The notes under the pieces were generated by a model, which saw nothing but the letters and a program-made list of their open reading frames with translations, was not told the DNA's origin and made no database searches. Positions 8,633-18,066 of a stretch of DNA of 64,000 nucleotides are shown in pieces (the first letter of the stretch is position 1; the number at the start of each line of letters is the position of its first letter). This DNA is from CAWCDJ01 sp963794265 (GTDB taxonomy: Bacteria; Acidobacteriota; Terriglobia; Bryobacterales; Bryobacteraceae). Position numbers and translations under genes: made by a program. The stretch lies in the NCBI GenBank assembly GCA_963794265.1, contig CAWCDJ010000003.1, forward strand, positions 806,001 through 870,000, in the 5' to 3' direction.

Positions 8633-10132
8633 ATGGCAGAGACGGCGACGCTTTCGAACCGGAATACCTGGATCGTCGCGGTTGCGCTCGGGGCCTCGGC
8701 CGGGTGTGTTGCCACGCTTGGTCTCCTGTCCTTCGGTTATTGGATGGTCCCTGCCATTCTGGGATTGTCGGCCTGTCTGGGCGCCGCGCTGGCGACGGAT
8801 TTCCACTGTTACTGGCTAGCGATCTATGCGCTGGTGTTGCCGCTCGAAATCAAGAAGATGCTGGTCGACTCCACGGCTGTCCGGAACTTCGTCCTGCAAT
8901 ACGGATTTCCGGTAGGCGAGCCACCGGGGCCGATTCTCTACCTCTCCGACATTGCCCTTTTCATGCTGGTCGCGGGGTGGTTTTTCGAGATCTGGACCAA
9001 GCGAGCGCGCGTCGTTATTCCGAAGTCCAACACCGTGGCCGTGGTCCTGCTCGGGTGGGCGGCGCTGTCGTCCTTTAACGCGGTCAACCTGTCTTCCGCT
9101 TTGTTCGAACTGGTACGAATGGTCAAACTGTATGTCCTCTATCTGTACGCAGCGAATAACATCTTCACCACTGCACGTGTGAAGACCTTGGTGAGCTGTC
9201 TACTGATAGGAGCGGCCGCCCAGGGGCTTCTCTGCTGGACACAGTTCGGCACGCGGAACAAGGGATTTCTCGAGACGGGGCTTTTCAGCGCAAAGGCTCA
9301 CTTATCGGCTGAAAGGGCGAGACAGATCGGCTCGTTCTTTTCAGTGTCGGGAGGCGACCATCCAACCGACATCAGGGCAAGCGGGACGGCCGGGGCAAGC
9401 GACGCCGAAGCCCAGTATTTCGAGTTCATCCTTCCCGTCGGTTTCACGCTCTGCCTCGCCGCCGGCAGAACGCTAAAGAAGACCGCAATCGCCGTGCTCG
9501 TGTTGGGATCGGCGGGCCTGGTCCTGACGTTCTCCCGTGGAGGCTTGATTGGGATCGCAACCGGGCTCGTGCTGGCCCTGTTGTTGTCGTATCGCTACCG
9601 GCTGATCGGGTTGAAGACCTTGGCGGCATGGAGCATAGTTGCGGCGACATCAGCCGTGATCGCAACGCCGCTTTTGTACCGGTACCTGACAGCCCGGCCG
9701 GAGGCTGTTACGGCGCGATATCACCTCAACGCTGTCGGTGTCAACATGATTATGAAACACCCGATTGCCGGGGTCGGGCTGAACAACCATCTGGTTGTCA
9801 AGTCCAGTTATGACTCGGATAGCTACATCGTCCCGCTGGCCACGCACAATGAGTACATATTAGTGGCGTCGCAGATGGGAATTCCCGGGGCGGTGCTCTT
9901 CGTCGCGTTGCTCGTCTGTTTCGTGCGGGCGGGCCTGCGGGGCGCGCGGCGCGGTGACTGCTTTTCGGCGGCCGTGTCCATCGGGCTGCTCAGCGCCATC
10001 GTCGCAGTTGGCGTTCATGGATCAGCCGACTATATCGGCACGTACACCAACACGTCGCTATTGTGGCTCTATGGAGGCCTGGGCGAGGCGCTCGGCAGGG
10101 CCGCACGGCCCTTTGGGGTGGCGAGCCTGTGA
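8633..10132 (+). CDS. O-antigen ligase/polymerase-like membrane protein (Wzy-like)
   Basis: An integral membrane protein of 499 residues with about ten hydrophobic segments and a Wzy_C/O-antigen-ligase domain. A large periplasmic loop late in the protein carries 'HPIAGVGLNNHL' followed by 'THNEYILVASQMGIPGAVLF', the His-Asn-Glu-Tyr signature of the family. In a Wzx/Wzy-type pathway it would polymerise undecaprenyl-linked repeat units on the periplasmic face. Members of this superfamily also act as ligases, so polymerase is inferred from the EPS context. I chose the ATG at 8633; a TTG six bases upstream is possible. The stop overlaps the flippase start as GTGA. Confidence 0.85.
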   Translation: MAETATLSNRNTWIVAVALGASAGCVATLGLLSFGYWMVPAILGLSACLGAALATDFHCYWLAIYALVLPLEIKKMLVDSTAVRNFVLQYGFPVGEPPGPILYLSDIALFMLVAGWFFEIWTKRARVVIPKSNTVAVVLLGWAALSSFNAVNLSSALFELVRMVKLYVLYLYAANNIFTTARVKTLVSCLLIGAAAQGLLCWTQFGTRNKGFLETGLFSAKAHLSAERARQIGSFFSVSGGDHPTDIRASGTAGASDAEAQYFEFILPVGFTLCLAAGRTLKKTAIAVLVLGSAGLVLTFSRGGLIGIATGLVLALLLSYRYRLIGLKTLAAWSIVAATSAVIATPLLYRYLTARPEAVTARYHLNAVGVNMIMKHPIAGVGLNNHLVVKSSYDSDSYIVPLATHNEYILVASQMGIPGAVLFVALLVCFVRAGLRGARRGDCFSAAVSIGLLSAIVAVGVHGSADYIGTYTNTSLLWLYGGLGEALGRAARPFGVASL

Positions 10133-11421
10133 GCGCGAAACTCGTCGCCGTGATGCTGGCGAGGCTCGCGTCTCCGGTGGCTTCTTTCGCCGTGCTGGTC
10201 CTCCTGGCGCGGCAGTGGGGCGGCGTATCGCTTGGGGAGTACAGCGTAGCGTGGGCGTGGCTGGCAATGTTCCAGCACGTCTCCATGCTTGGCGTTTCCG
10301 AATACATCAGCAGAGAACTCGGTTACCACAGGAATCAGGCGCCGGAATCTCTGACGAACGGCTTTCTGTTCGTTACGCTTTCCTCCGTTGTGTGTGCCTT
10401 CGCGATGAGCGGATGCGGCGCGATGATAGATGCGCCTGCTGGTGTGCGAAGCGCCATCCTGACGGCAAGCGTGGCTCTTCCCTTCACAGCCTACGGCGCA
10501 TTCTGCCAGGCTGTTTTTACGGCACTGCACAAGATCAGGCTATTGGCTTTGGCCGGCATAACCGAGAATATGATCTTCGTTGCCCTCGCCTCCGCCGTGA
10601 TCCTCCACAAGGGCGGCGTGGCGCGCCTGTTCTGTGCCTTGATATTTGCTCGAGCCCTTGGCGCCGTGTTTGCGACGTTTCTCCTGGTCACCCGTATCGC
10701 TCGTCCCGAGTGCCGGCCGAAGTGGGCGGTGTTTCGACGCACGCTGTCCACCGTGTCCGTCTTCGGCATAACCGGGGCCGCGTTCCAGGTTTACACGCGC
10801 GCCGACGTCCTGATCATGGCCCGATTCAAGGACATGGCGGCGGTGGGCCTGTACAGTTCCGCCAGCAAGCTCCTCGAGCTCTGCACGATGCTGCCGCTGA
10901 CCTTCTACCTGCTCAATCTCTCAGTTGCGGCGAACGCCTACCGGAGCCGGAAAGACACCGCAACTGCAGAGATGCAGCGGCTCTCCTGGCCGTTCTTTAT
11001 CGCGGTGCTGTTCGTGTTCGGCGTCGGTACGCTATTTGCCGGGTCCATCCTGAGGCATCTGTACGGGGGAGCTTTCGGGCAGGCGGCTACCGTTCTACGC
11101 GTGCTGTTATGCGTGTTCGCCCTGCACAGCGTGCAATTGATGCTCGAGATGTGCTGCCAGGCGGCGGGATATCAGAAGCTGGCCATGTATATCGCGCTGG
11201 CGCGAGCCGCTGCTTGCATCGGCCTCAACGTCATTCTGATTCCGGCGTTTGGCGCGATCGGAGCGGCGTTGGCTCTGTTGGTTTCAACGATGATCTCGCT
11301 GGCGGCATTTTGTCGGGCGGCCAGTCGAAAACTGGAAGGGATGAGTCTAAAAGGACTGATGTGGCCCCGTCGGGGTGTTTCCGGCGCTGTAGCGACCCAG
11401 AGGTGGTTCGGCACCGCCTGA
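10129..11421 (+). CDS. Wzx-like polysaccharide flippase
   Basis: A MATE/MOP-superfamily polysaccharide transporter of 430 residues with about twelve hydrophobic helices. It begins 'VSAKLVAVMLARLASPVASF' from a GTG that overlaps the upstream TGA by 4 bases. 'FQVYTRADVLIMARFKDMAAVGLYSSASKL' contains the family's typical loop between helices. It would move lipid-linked repeat units across the inner membrane to the polymerase encoded just upstream. An ATG 66 bases further upstream lies inside the previous gene and would add an arginine/glycine-rich stretch unlike this family, so the GTG is preferred. Confidence 0.87.
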   Translation: MSAKLVAVMLARLASPVASFAVLVLLARQWGGVSLGEYSVAWAWLAMFQHVSMLGVSEYISRELGYHRNQAPESLTNGFLFVTLSSVVCAFAMSGCGAMIDAPAGVRSAILTASVALPFTAYGAFCQAVFTALHKIRLLALAGITENMIFVALASAVILHKGGVARLFCALIFARALGAVFATFLLVTRIARPECRPKWAVFRRTLSTVSVFGITGAAFQVYTRADVLIMARFKDMAAVGLYSSASKLLELCTMLPLTFYLLNLSVAANAYRSRKDTATAEMQRLSWPFFIAVLFVFGVGTLFAGSILRHLYGGAFGQAATVLRVLLCVFALHSVQLMLEMCCQAAGYQKLAMYIALARAAACIGLNVILIPAFGAIGAALALLVSTMISLAAFCRAASRKLEGMSLKGLMWPRRGVSGAVATQRWFGTA

Positions 11422-11433
11422 GCCGGGTGGCCG

Positions 11434-12414
11434 ATGAAGACGTCCGAATGCGAAATATCGGTGGTTATCCCGACCCGTAATCGCGCGCTCGTTTTGGGCC
11501 GCTGCCTGGAAGCGCTGGCGCAGCAAACGGTGTCGGCAGAGCGTTTCGAAGTGATCGTCTCGGACGACGGCTCCTCGGATGAAACTCCGAAAGTTGTCGA
11601 ACGGCTTGCCGGCGATATGCGGAACCGTTTGCTTTATCTGCGGCAGGAACACCAGGGGGCCAGCGCGGCCAGGAACCGTGCTATCGAGCGCGCGAGTGGC
11701 GCGTTGCTGCTGATGATCAACGACGACACGATACCGACGGGACGCTTGTTGGAAGAGCACCTGGGCGTTCACCGGCTCCACCCCTCGGAGGGGACGGCAG
11801 TGCTGGGCAGGGTGACGATCGCGCCGGAATTGCCTCACTCTTTGTTCGCCGAGCTTCATCTGGACGCAACCTACCGTGCCCTCGCGGGCCGGGAGGTGTT
11901 AGGATGGGAGCACTTCCTGACGTGCAACCTCTCCATCAGCCGGTCCTTCCTCCTGAAGTACGGTACGTTCGAAGAGACCATCCCGGTTCAGCACGAGGAC
12001 ATCGAGCTGGGCGAACGCCTCTCGCGTCACGGATTGACGGTTCGCTACTGCCCGCAGGCCCTGGCGTATCATTACCATTTCATCGATGAGGGCAGCTTCC
12101 TCCGGAGTGCGCTTCAAGATGGCGCTTCGCTCGTGCGCTGGTACTATAAAGCGCCTCATCTGCGACAGGAGCTCGCGTCCGTCGGCTTCTATCGAACGCT
12201 GCCCGCGCTCGCCAAAGTGAAGTACTGGCTGGCTGATGGCGCGTTCAATCCATTGATGGTCCCGATTCTCCTTCGAGCGGCAAGGCGTTTGTCCCTCAGG
12301 CACCCGTCCATCGCGCTGGAGATTTACGGGAAAGTATATCAGTCGATCAAACGCAGATCCATCAGACGGGAGTTGAGTGCGCGCAAGCGCCTCCCAGGGA
12401 GTAGCGCCATATGA
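11434..12414 (+). CDS. GT2-family glycosyltransferase
   Basis: A GT-A-fold inverting glycosyltransferase of 326 residues. Key elements in order are 'EISVVIPTRNRALVLGRC' (nucleotide-binding strand), 'VSDDGSSDET', the DXD-like 'INDDT' metal site, and 'VQHEDIELGERL', which matches the acceptor/catalytic base region. The C-terminal 60 residues are basic and may contact the membrane. It starts 12 bases after the flippase stop and its own stop overlaps the following radical SAM start (ATGA). Its presumed role is addition of one sugar to the lipid-linked repeat unit. The donor is unknown. Confidence 0.87.
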   Translation: MKTSECEISVVIPTRNRALVLGRCLEALAQQTVSAERFEVIVSDDGSSDETPKVVERLAGDMRNRLLYLRQEHQGASAARNRAIERASGALLLMINDDTIPTGRLLEEHLGVHRLHPSEGTAVLGRVTIAPELPHSLFAELHLDATYRALAGREVLGWEHFLTCNLSISRSFLLKYGTFEETIPVQHEDIELGERLSRHGLTVRYCPQALAYHYHFIDEGSFLRSALQDGASLVRWYYKAPHLRQELASVGFYRTLPALAKVKYWLADGAFNPLMVPILLRAARRLSLRHPSIALEIYGKVYQSIKRRSIRRELSARKRLPGSSAI

Positions 12415-13874
12415 AGGTTACGTTCATCTATCCCGACGTAGTGCCGCACGTTGTCGGCTGGACGGGCTATTTTCATTACGGAATCAGCTCGCTCTCGGCG
12501 GTGTTGAAGGGGGCGGGGCATCAGACCTCTTTGATCCACATCACCAGGCCAATATCGGCAGGCGACTTCATCGAACGGGTACGAGCCGCTGATGCAGACC
12601 TGCTTGCGCTTTCCTCCACGTCGCACATGTTCCCTCATGTGAAGCGGTATGTTCGGTGGCTGCGCCAGGAGGGCGTCGGCACGCCGGCAATTTGCGGCGG
12701 CGTTCACCCCACCATCGCTGCCGAGGAATCGATAGCGGTAGACGGCCTCGACATGATCTGCCGCGGCGAAGGAGAGTACGCTCTGCTTGAATTGTGCAAC
12801 GCTATGCGCGACGGCGCAGACATCACCAGGATCCCGAACATCTGGCTGAAGCGCGATGGTAACGTATTTCGGAATCCGCTCCGGCCGGTCGAGTACAATC
12901 TCGACCGGCTGCCGTTCGCCGATCGGGAACTGTTTGACTACCGGAGCCTCTATAACGAGCGGCAGGGAATCGCTTGCTTTCTGGCGAGTCGCGGGTGTCC
13001 GTTTAGCTGTACGTACTGCTGCAATCAGTTGAAGAAGAGCATCTACGGAACGGAGGGAAAGCCGGTCCGATTCAGAAGTGTCGACAACCTGTTGCGGGAA
13101 ATCAAGCAGGTTCTGCAAGCCAGTCCGTTCATTCGCAAGCTGAACTTCGACGATGACATCCTGCTCCTGGAGAAGAAGTGGTCCGGCGAGTTCGCGGACC
13201 GCTACAGCTCCGAGGTCGGGCTGCCGTTCATGTGCAACGCGCGGGCGGACATCACCAATGAGGCCCGTGTCGAACTGCTGCGGCGCTCTGGCTGCTACTA
13301 CGTGAGGCTCGGTCTCGAAAGTGGAAACGAGGACATCCGGTTCACGGTTCTGAACCGGCACATGAGCAACGCGCAGATCAGCAGGGCGTTCCGGTTGTGC
13401 AAGAAGGCCGGCATGATTACGCACGCCTATAACATCGTCGGCATTCCAAACGAGACACCTGCTGCGATTCTCGATACGATTAAGTTGAATGCACAGGTCG
13501 GGGTGGATGTCACGCATGTGAGCATTTTTCAGCCTTACCCCGGCACCAAGCTTGCCGAGATGTGCCGTGCTCAGAACCTGCTGGGCCCCGGCGATCTGGC
13601 CGACGATTTCTGTTCGTCCTCTGTTCTGCGGCTCAAGGGCCTGTCTTCCGCCCAGGTGCTCATGTTTCGTGATTACTTCCGGGCCTTCGTGCTTTGCTAT
13701 CGGATGTTCTGGAGGTTGCCCGCCCTGCTCTCGCGGTTCGTGATCCGGCTTTTCGACCGCTGTTTGTCCGCGAAGGTCACGGCCAATCTGCTCAACGCAG
13801 TTTATCTGCCGTGCAATTACCTGTACCGCCGGATCGATCTTGGCTTGAGAGCCAGACAGAGTCCAGCGAGGTAA
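12411..13874 (+). CDS. B12-binding-type radical SAM protein 3 (tandem paralogue A)
   Basis: A 487-residue cobalamin-type radical SAM enzyme starting 'MKVTFIYPDVVPHVVGWTGY'. The B12-binding domain includes 'STSHMFPHVKRY' and 'CGGVHPTIAAEE'. The cluster cysteines are Cys196, Cys200 and Cys203 in 'GCPFSCTYCC'. 'LNFDDDILL' and 'VRLGLESGNEDIRF' lie in the barrel. It is closely related to the gene at 15531, with the cluster cysteines at identical residue numbers, so the two arose by duplication. The C-terminal 90 residues are helical and hydrophobic-rich, suggesting membrane association. Translation is coupled to the preceding GT2 gene. Confidence 0.88.
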   Translation: MKVTFIYPDVVPHVVGWTGYFHYGISSLSAVLKGAGHQTSLIHITRPISAGDFIERVRAADADLLALSSTSHMFPHVKRYVRWLRQEGVGTPAICGGVHPTIAAEESIAVDGLDMICRGEGEYALLELCNAMRDGADITRIPNIWLKRDGNVFRNPLRPVEYNLDRLPFADRELFDYRSLYNERQGIACFLASRGCPFSCTYCCNQLKKSIYGTEGKPVRFRSVDNLLREIKQVLQASPFIRKLNFDDDILLLEKKWSGEFADRYSSEVGLPFMCNARADITNEARVELLRRSGCYYVRLGLESGNEDIRFTVLNRHMSNAQISRAFRLCKKAGMITHAYNIVGIPNETPAAILDTIKLNAQVGVDVTHVSIFQPYPGTKLAEMCRAQNLLGPGDLADDFCSSSVLRLKGLSSAQVLMFRDYFRAFVLCYRMFWRLPALLSRFVIRLFDRCLSAKVTANLLNAVYLPCNYLYRRIDLGLRARQSPAR

Positions 13875-13885
13875 AGGCGTCCCCT

Positions 13886-15403
13886 ATGAAGACAGGTACA
13901 CCTTGCGGATGTGCATTGCTGATTCTGTTCTGTCTCGTCCTGGCCCAACTCCAAGTGGCCTGCGATCAGAGCGCCGCCGGCCGGGGACAAGCAGCACAGA
14001 CCGGCGGCAACCTTCTGGCCAACGGCGGGTTCGAACAGCCCGGGTCGAACGGACTCCCTGAAGGGTGGAGCCTCATGCCCAACCGAAACGGCCGGGGCGA
14101 GGCGCGCCTGGACACCGAACACGTCTACTCCGGCAAGTATAGCCTTCGACTCGCGCCGAACAAGCATAACACCGACGAGGGGTTCGGCGTTTTCACGTAC
14201 TTGAACCCCGCGGATTTGAAGGGAAAGGAGATCACGATCAGCGGCCGCGCTATGATGGCGGGCTTGGGCTCGAGTGGTGCGGGGCTTCTTCTCAAAACAG
14301 ACCGGGACGATTGGATCATTTTCCCCGAGTCCGTGCAGAACCAGTTCGTGGAATTCCGCAAGACGCTGCAGTTGGGCCCACAGTTCTCGCAGGCATATCT
14401 TTTCTTCATCGTTGGCGGGAAGACCGGTGCCGCGTGGCTGGATGATCTCTCCGTCACATCGGAGGGGGCCGCGAAAGGCGCGGCGGCGGCGAAGCCGCTC
14501 ACGCCGACGACGGGCGCCTACGCTAACCGGATCAACACCCCGGGTTGGCAGGACTCGGCGTTCATCACGCCCGATGGCAAGGAACTGTACTTCGCGTACA
14601 TGCCTTACACCAACAAAGATCATCGGGACATTCTGTTCGGGCGGATTAAGCCTGACAGTTTGAAGATTAAGGGTCCAATCCGAAAGGGCAGCGATAGCGC
14701 ACTCGAGTTTGAGACGTTCAAATCCGTCCGGAGCGCCGGCGGAACATGGGGTCCTCCGGAGAGGGTCTACGTCAAGGACGTGAATTCGTTCTTCGCGGCC
14801 AAGTTATCTTTCGATGGGAAACAGATGTACTACGTCATCCGTGACTACCGCGGCGGATACGGCTCCGGCGACATTTACGTCTCGGAACGGCTCGGGGACA
14901 ACCTCTGGGGCCCTCCGCAGAACCTTGGACCCAATATCAATTCCGATGCGAATGAGGAGACGCCCTGTGTCAGTGCAGACGGCGGGACGCTCTACTTCGC
15001 CCGCAATCGCGGTGACGGCCTCGGCTTCGAACTGATGTTTTCGAAGAAGGTCAATGGGCGCTGGGGCAAAGCCGGGAAGATGCCCTACCCCATCAACGAG
15101 CGCAATCCTTCCAGGACAGCGAACCACCAGCCTTTCCTCACAGCGGACGGGAAGGATCTGTACTTCACCCGAATTCAGCAGATCTATCGGTCCAGCATTC
15201 AACCCGATGGAAGCTGGAGCACGCCGGCGAAGGTGTTTCCGAACCTGCCTCTCTCGGGACATGCATCACTCACCGCCGATGGCCAATACATCTATTTCCT
15301 GTCCGTGAAAGACCAGCAAAGCATGAATCGCGAGAACTGGACCATCTGGTACTGCCGGCGGCGTCCAGACGGCCTTTGGCGAACGCCGACGCCTGTCGAT
15401 TGA
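13886..15403 (+). CDS. Secreted beta-propeller (PD40) protein with carbohydrate-binding-like N-domain
   Basis: A 505-residue exported protein. A hydrophobic signal ends 'LAQLQVACDQ'. The cysteine could be lipidated, although the residue at -3 is glutamine, which is unusual. Residues about 40-190 look like a jelly-roll carbohydrate-binding domain ('NLLANGGFEQPGSNGLPEGW', 'YSGKYSLRLAP'). Residues 215-500 hold at least five PD40-type blades with the repeated '(T/S)xDGKxLYF' pattern ('FITPDGKELYFAY', 'LSFDGKQMYYVI', 'VSADGGTLYFAR', 'LTADGKDLYFTR', 'LTADGQYIYFLS'). It sits between two paralogous radical SAM genes and may bind the mature polymer. I chose the ATG at 13886 over an upstream ATG inside the previous gene because of the signal peptide. 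Confidence 0.8.
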   Translation: MKTGTPCGCALLILFCLVLAQLQVACDQSAAGRGQAAQTGGNLLANGGFEQPGSNGLPEGWSLMPNRNGRGEARLDTEHVYSGKYSLRLAPNKHNTDEGFGVFTYLNPADLKGKEITISGRAMMAGLGSSGAGLLLKTDRDDWIIFPESVQNQFVEFRKTLQLGPQFSQAYLFFIVGGKTGAAWLDDLSVTSEGAAKGAAAAKPLTPTTGAYANRINTPGWQDSAFITPDGKELYFAYMPYTNKDHRDILFGRIKPDSLKIKGPIRKGSDSALEFETFKSVRSAGGTWGPPERVYVKDVNSFFAAKLSFDGKQMYYVIRDYRGGYGSGDIYVSERLGDNLWGPPQNLGPNINSDANEETPCVSADGGTLYFARNRGDGLGFELMFSKKVNGRWGKAGKMPYPINERNPSRTANHQPFLTADGKDLYFTRIQQIYRSSIQPDGSWSTPAKVFPNLPLSGHASLTADGQYIYFLSVKDQQSMNRENWTIWYCRRRPDGLWRTPTPVD

Positions 15404-15516
15404 GATTCGGCGGCGGGCTCTAATCTGCCCCCCTGTGCGGCCGGCGCGGCATCCGGGGGAGAACGGGAATCGAGCGCAGGCACGCCCTTGTGAGGCCCGC
15501 CCGCCTGCGCCGAACG

Positions 15517-15522
15517 AGGAGG
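15517..15522 (+). promoter_or_regulatory. Perfect Shine-Dalgarno (AGGAGG) deciding a TTG start
   Basis: AGGAGG lies 8 bases upstream of a TTG at 15531. The next in-frame candidate upstream (15435) would add a proline/arginine-rich leader absent from the paralogue at 12411. This box therefore fixes the start of the radical SAM gene at the TTG. Confidence 0.75.
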
Positions 15523-15530
15523 ACACGACG

Positions 15531-17048
15531 TTGAAGGTCCTGTTCATCTATCCAGACGTTCTGTTCCATCGTCCCGACTGGGGAGGATACTTCTACGTCG
15601 GCGTTGGATTGCTCTCGGCCGTGTTGAAGCAGGACGGCCATGACACGGCCTTGCACCACATCACAACCGATATCCACCAGGACGATTTCATCGCCAGGGT
15701 GAGGTCCGCCGCGCCGGACCTGGTCGCGTATTCCGCCACGTCCCACATGTTCCCGCTCGTCAAGAGGTACTCCAGATGGCTGGTTGAGGCCGGTGTTCAA
15801 ATACCGGCGATTTGCGGGGGAATCCATGCGACCATCGCGCCCGACGAGGTGATCTCCGAGCCCGGAATCGATATGATCTGCCGGGGCGAAGGCGAAGACG
15901 CGCTGCGGGAAGTCTGCGAGTCCATGCAGCTCGATCACGACGCCACGAGCATCCGGAATCTATGGGTGAAGCGCAACGGAGACATCGCGAGGAATCCGAT
16001 CCGCCCGCTGATTCAGAACCTCGACCAGCTACCTTTCCCCGACCGGAGCATTTTCGATTACGAGAATCTCTATGCCGAGCGCGAGGGCAGGGGCAGCTTC
16101 ATGGTCGCGCGGGGCTGTCCGTATGATTGCACGTACTGCTGCAATCACCTGGTCCGGAAGATTAACGACAACACCAGCGGCAAAGTCCGTTATCGAAGCG
16201 TGGACCACGTGATCTCCGAGATTCAGCAAGTCCTCCGGACGTACCCCTTCATCACCCGGTTGATCTTCGATGACGACATTCTATTCCTGAATCGGAAGTG
16301 GTCCGAGGAGTTCGCCGCAAGATATCCGGCGGAGGTCGGGCTGCCCTTCGGCTGCAACGCGAGGGCGAACCTCGTAGACGCTCCGATGATGGCCCTGCTC
16401 AAACGGGCGGGCTGCTATCTGATCAAGTTCGGCGTGGAAAGCGGCAGCGAGACGATAGTCAACGACGTCCTGCGCAGGCATCTCACCAATGACGACATCC
16501 GAAGGGCATTCGCTCTCAGTCGCGAGGCCGGGCTGACCACCGAATCCTTTAACATGGTGGGAATCCCGTACGAGACCCCCGCCCGGATTCTACAGACCGT
16601 CAAGATAAACGCCGAAGTGAAGGTCGACCAGATACAGGTGACGATATACCAGCCGTATCAGGGCACGCAGTTGGCGGAGTTGTGCCGGCGAGAAGGTTTC
16701 CTTCGCAGCCCCACACCAGCAGATCTGGAAACCGACTTCTTTTCACCATCGGAGGTGCGTCTCGACACCCTATCTCCCGCACAAACATTGATGTTCAGGA
16801 ATTATTTCAAAATTCTGGTTAGGTTCTACCGTGTCTTGTTCGCGCTTCCCGCGCCGGTGTCCACCGTGATCACGCGGACCTCGGACGCTCTGCTGAAATG
16901 GCGGCCGGCCGCTCCGGTATTGAATGCATGTTACGTCCCCTTGAACCGGGTGTTTCGCAGAGGCCAGTATCTCAAGACGACGTTCGTCGTGTGGAGGAGG
17001 CGAAAGCGTGGGCGAAAGCAGCGTCCTCTTCCGGTTGCCGTCTCCTGA
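15531..17048 (+). CDS. B12-binding-type radical SAM protein 4 (tandem paralogue B)
   Basis: A 505-residue cobalamin-type radical SAM enzyme beginning 'LKVLFIYPDVLFHRPDWGGY' (TTG start). Cluster cysteines are Cys196, Cys200 and Cys203 in 'GCPYDCTYCC', the same positions as in the gene at 12411. The B12-domain 'ATSHMFPLVKRY' and 'CGGIHATIAPDE', and the barrel 'LIFDDDILFLNRKWSEEF', also match that paralogue closely. The C-terminus adds a strongly basic tail ('WRRRKRGRKQR'). The two copies flank the propeller gene. As for the other copies, the reaction is unknown; a shared or successive modification of the repeat unit is inference. Confidence 0.88.
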   Translation: MKVLFIYPDVLFHRPDWGGYFYVGVGLLSAVLKQDGHDTALHHITTDIHQDDFIARVRSAAPDLVAYSATSHMFPLVKRYSRWLVEAGVQIPAICGGIHATIAPDEVISEPGIDMICRGEGEDALREVCESMQLDHDATSIRNLWVKRNGDIARNPIRPLIQNLDQLPFPDRSIFDYENLYAEREGRGSFMVARGCPYDCTYCCNHLVRKINDNTSGKVRYRSVDHVISEIQQVLRTYPFITRLIFDDDILFLNRKWSEEFAARYPAEVGLPFGCNARANLVDAPMMALLKRAGCYLIKFGVESGSETIVNDVLRRHLTNDDIRRAFALSREAGLTTESFNMVGIPYETPARILQTVKINAEVKVDQIQVTIYQPYQGTQLAELCRREGFLRSPTPADLETDFFSPSEVRLDTLSPAQTLMFRNYFKILVRFYRVLFALPAPVSTVITRTSDALLKWRPAAPVLNACYVPLNRVFRRGQYLKTTFVVWRRRKRGRKQRPLPVAVS

Positions 17049-17075
17049 AGACCCTAAGGCTGGAGCCCGAAGACA

Positions 17076-18008
17076 ATGGTCAAAGTCTCCATCATCATCG
17101 TGAGCTATAACGGGCGGGATCATCTCTCCCGTTGTCTCGCGGCGCTGTACACGTGCGATCAACAGATTCCCTTCGAAGCTGTCGTAGTCGACAACGCATC
17201 GCGGGACGGCAGCCTGGCGATGCTCGCTCGGGACTTTCCGCAGGTCCGCGCCATCGCAAGCAAGCGGAACGATGGCTTCGCTAAGGGCTGCAATCTGGGC
17301 GCGCGCGCGGCGCTTGGCGAGTATCTGCTGTTTCTCAACAGCGACACGGAGGTCCTCTCCGACGCACTGCAGACCCTCACCGCGTTTCTGGACGAGCACG
17401 CGCACGCCGCCGTGGTGACCTCGCGCCTGGTCTACCCTGATCTCACGGACCAGGGCGTAGCCCGGAGCTTCCCCGGGCCGATCAATGCGATCTTTGGACG
17501 AAGAACGCTGGTCACCAGGCTCTTACCTGGGAATCGGTTCTCCCGGAAGTATCTGCTCAGCCGCGTTCACCCTTCCGACCGGCCATTCGAGGTCGACTGG
17601 GTCTCCGGCGCATGCCTGATGGTGAGAGCCCATGTGTTTCGGGAACTCGGCGGCTTCGATGAGGGCTTCTTCATGTACTGGGAAGACGCCGATCTGTGCT
17701 TCCGGATCAAACAAAGGGGGTGGAAGGTGTTCGCCGTGCCGGCAGCCGTCGTCATCCACTACGAGGGTGGAAGTTCGGCCCAAAATGCCCGCCTGGTTAT
17801 AGCGTTCCACCGGAGCGTCTACCGTTACTACCGGAAGCACCACATCCGGTCGTCCATCAGTCCGGCGATCCTGTTGGCAGCGGCCGGCTTGGCCGCGAGG
17901 GCATCGCTCTTGCTGGGCGGCAATATGGTGAGGCGCGCCCTCTCCGCACGAAAGCCGAAGATAGCAGCACCAAGACATGTTTTCGACGCAGCGCCTCGAC
18001 TCAGATAA
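17076..18008 (+). CDS. GT2-family glycosyltransferase (rhamnosyltransferase-like)
   Basis: A 310-residue GT-A enzyme of the WbbL/rhamnosyltransferase-like group. The order of motifs is 'KVSIIIVSYNGRDHLSRCL', 'VVDNASRDGS', 'NDGFAKGCNLGARAA', the DXD-like 'LNSDTEVL', and 'VSGACLMVRAHVFRELGGFDE' with 'YWEDADLCFRI', which is diagnostic of this group. A short hydrophobic segment lies near the C-terminus. It starts 27 bases after the radical SAM gene, and its last bases may overlap the next gene. It probably adds a deoxysugar such as rhamnose; the family supports this only loosely. Confidence 0.86.
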   Translation: MVKVSIIIVSYNGRDHLSRCLAALYTCDQQIPFEAVVVDNASRDGSLAMLARDFPQVRAIASKRNDGFAKGCNLGARAALGEYLLFLNSDTEVLSDALQTLTAFLDEHAHAAVVTSRLVYPDLTDQGVARSFPGPINAIFGRRTLVTRLLPGNRFSRKYLLSRVHPSDRPFEVDWVSGACLMVRAHVFRELGGFDEGFFMYWEDADLCFRIKQRGWKVFAVPAAVVIHYEGGSSAQNARLVIAFHRSVYRYYRKHHIRSSISPAILLAAAGLAARASLLLGGNMVRRALSARKPKIAAPRHVFDAAPRLR

Positions 18009-18066
18009 GCCGCGCGCTCCGGTGGCGGCCGTCCGTGAACTGGAGGCGCACAACCCCTATACCTCT

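Noticed and set aside
9954..11480. 508-codon open frame across the Wzy/Wzx-like genes
   Set aside because: It lies in another frame of two clearly membrane-protein genes and encodes an Arg/Gly-rich sequence with no family features; a high-GC shadow.
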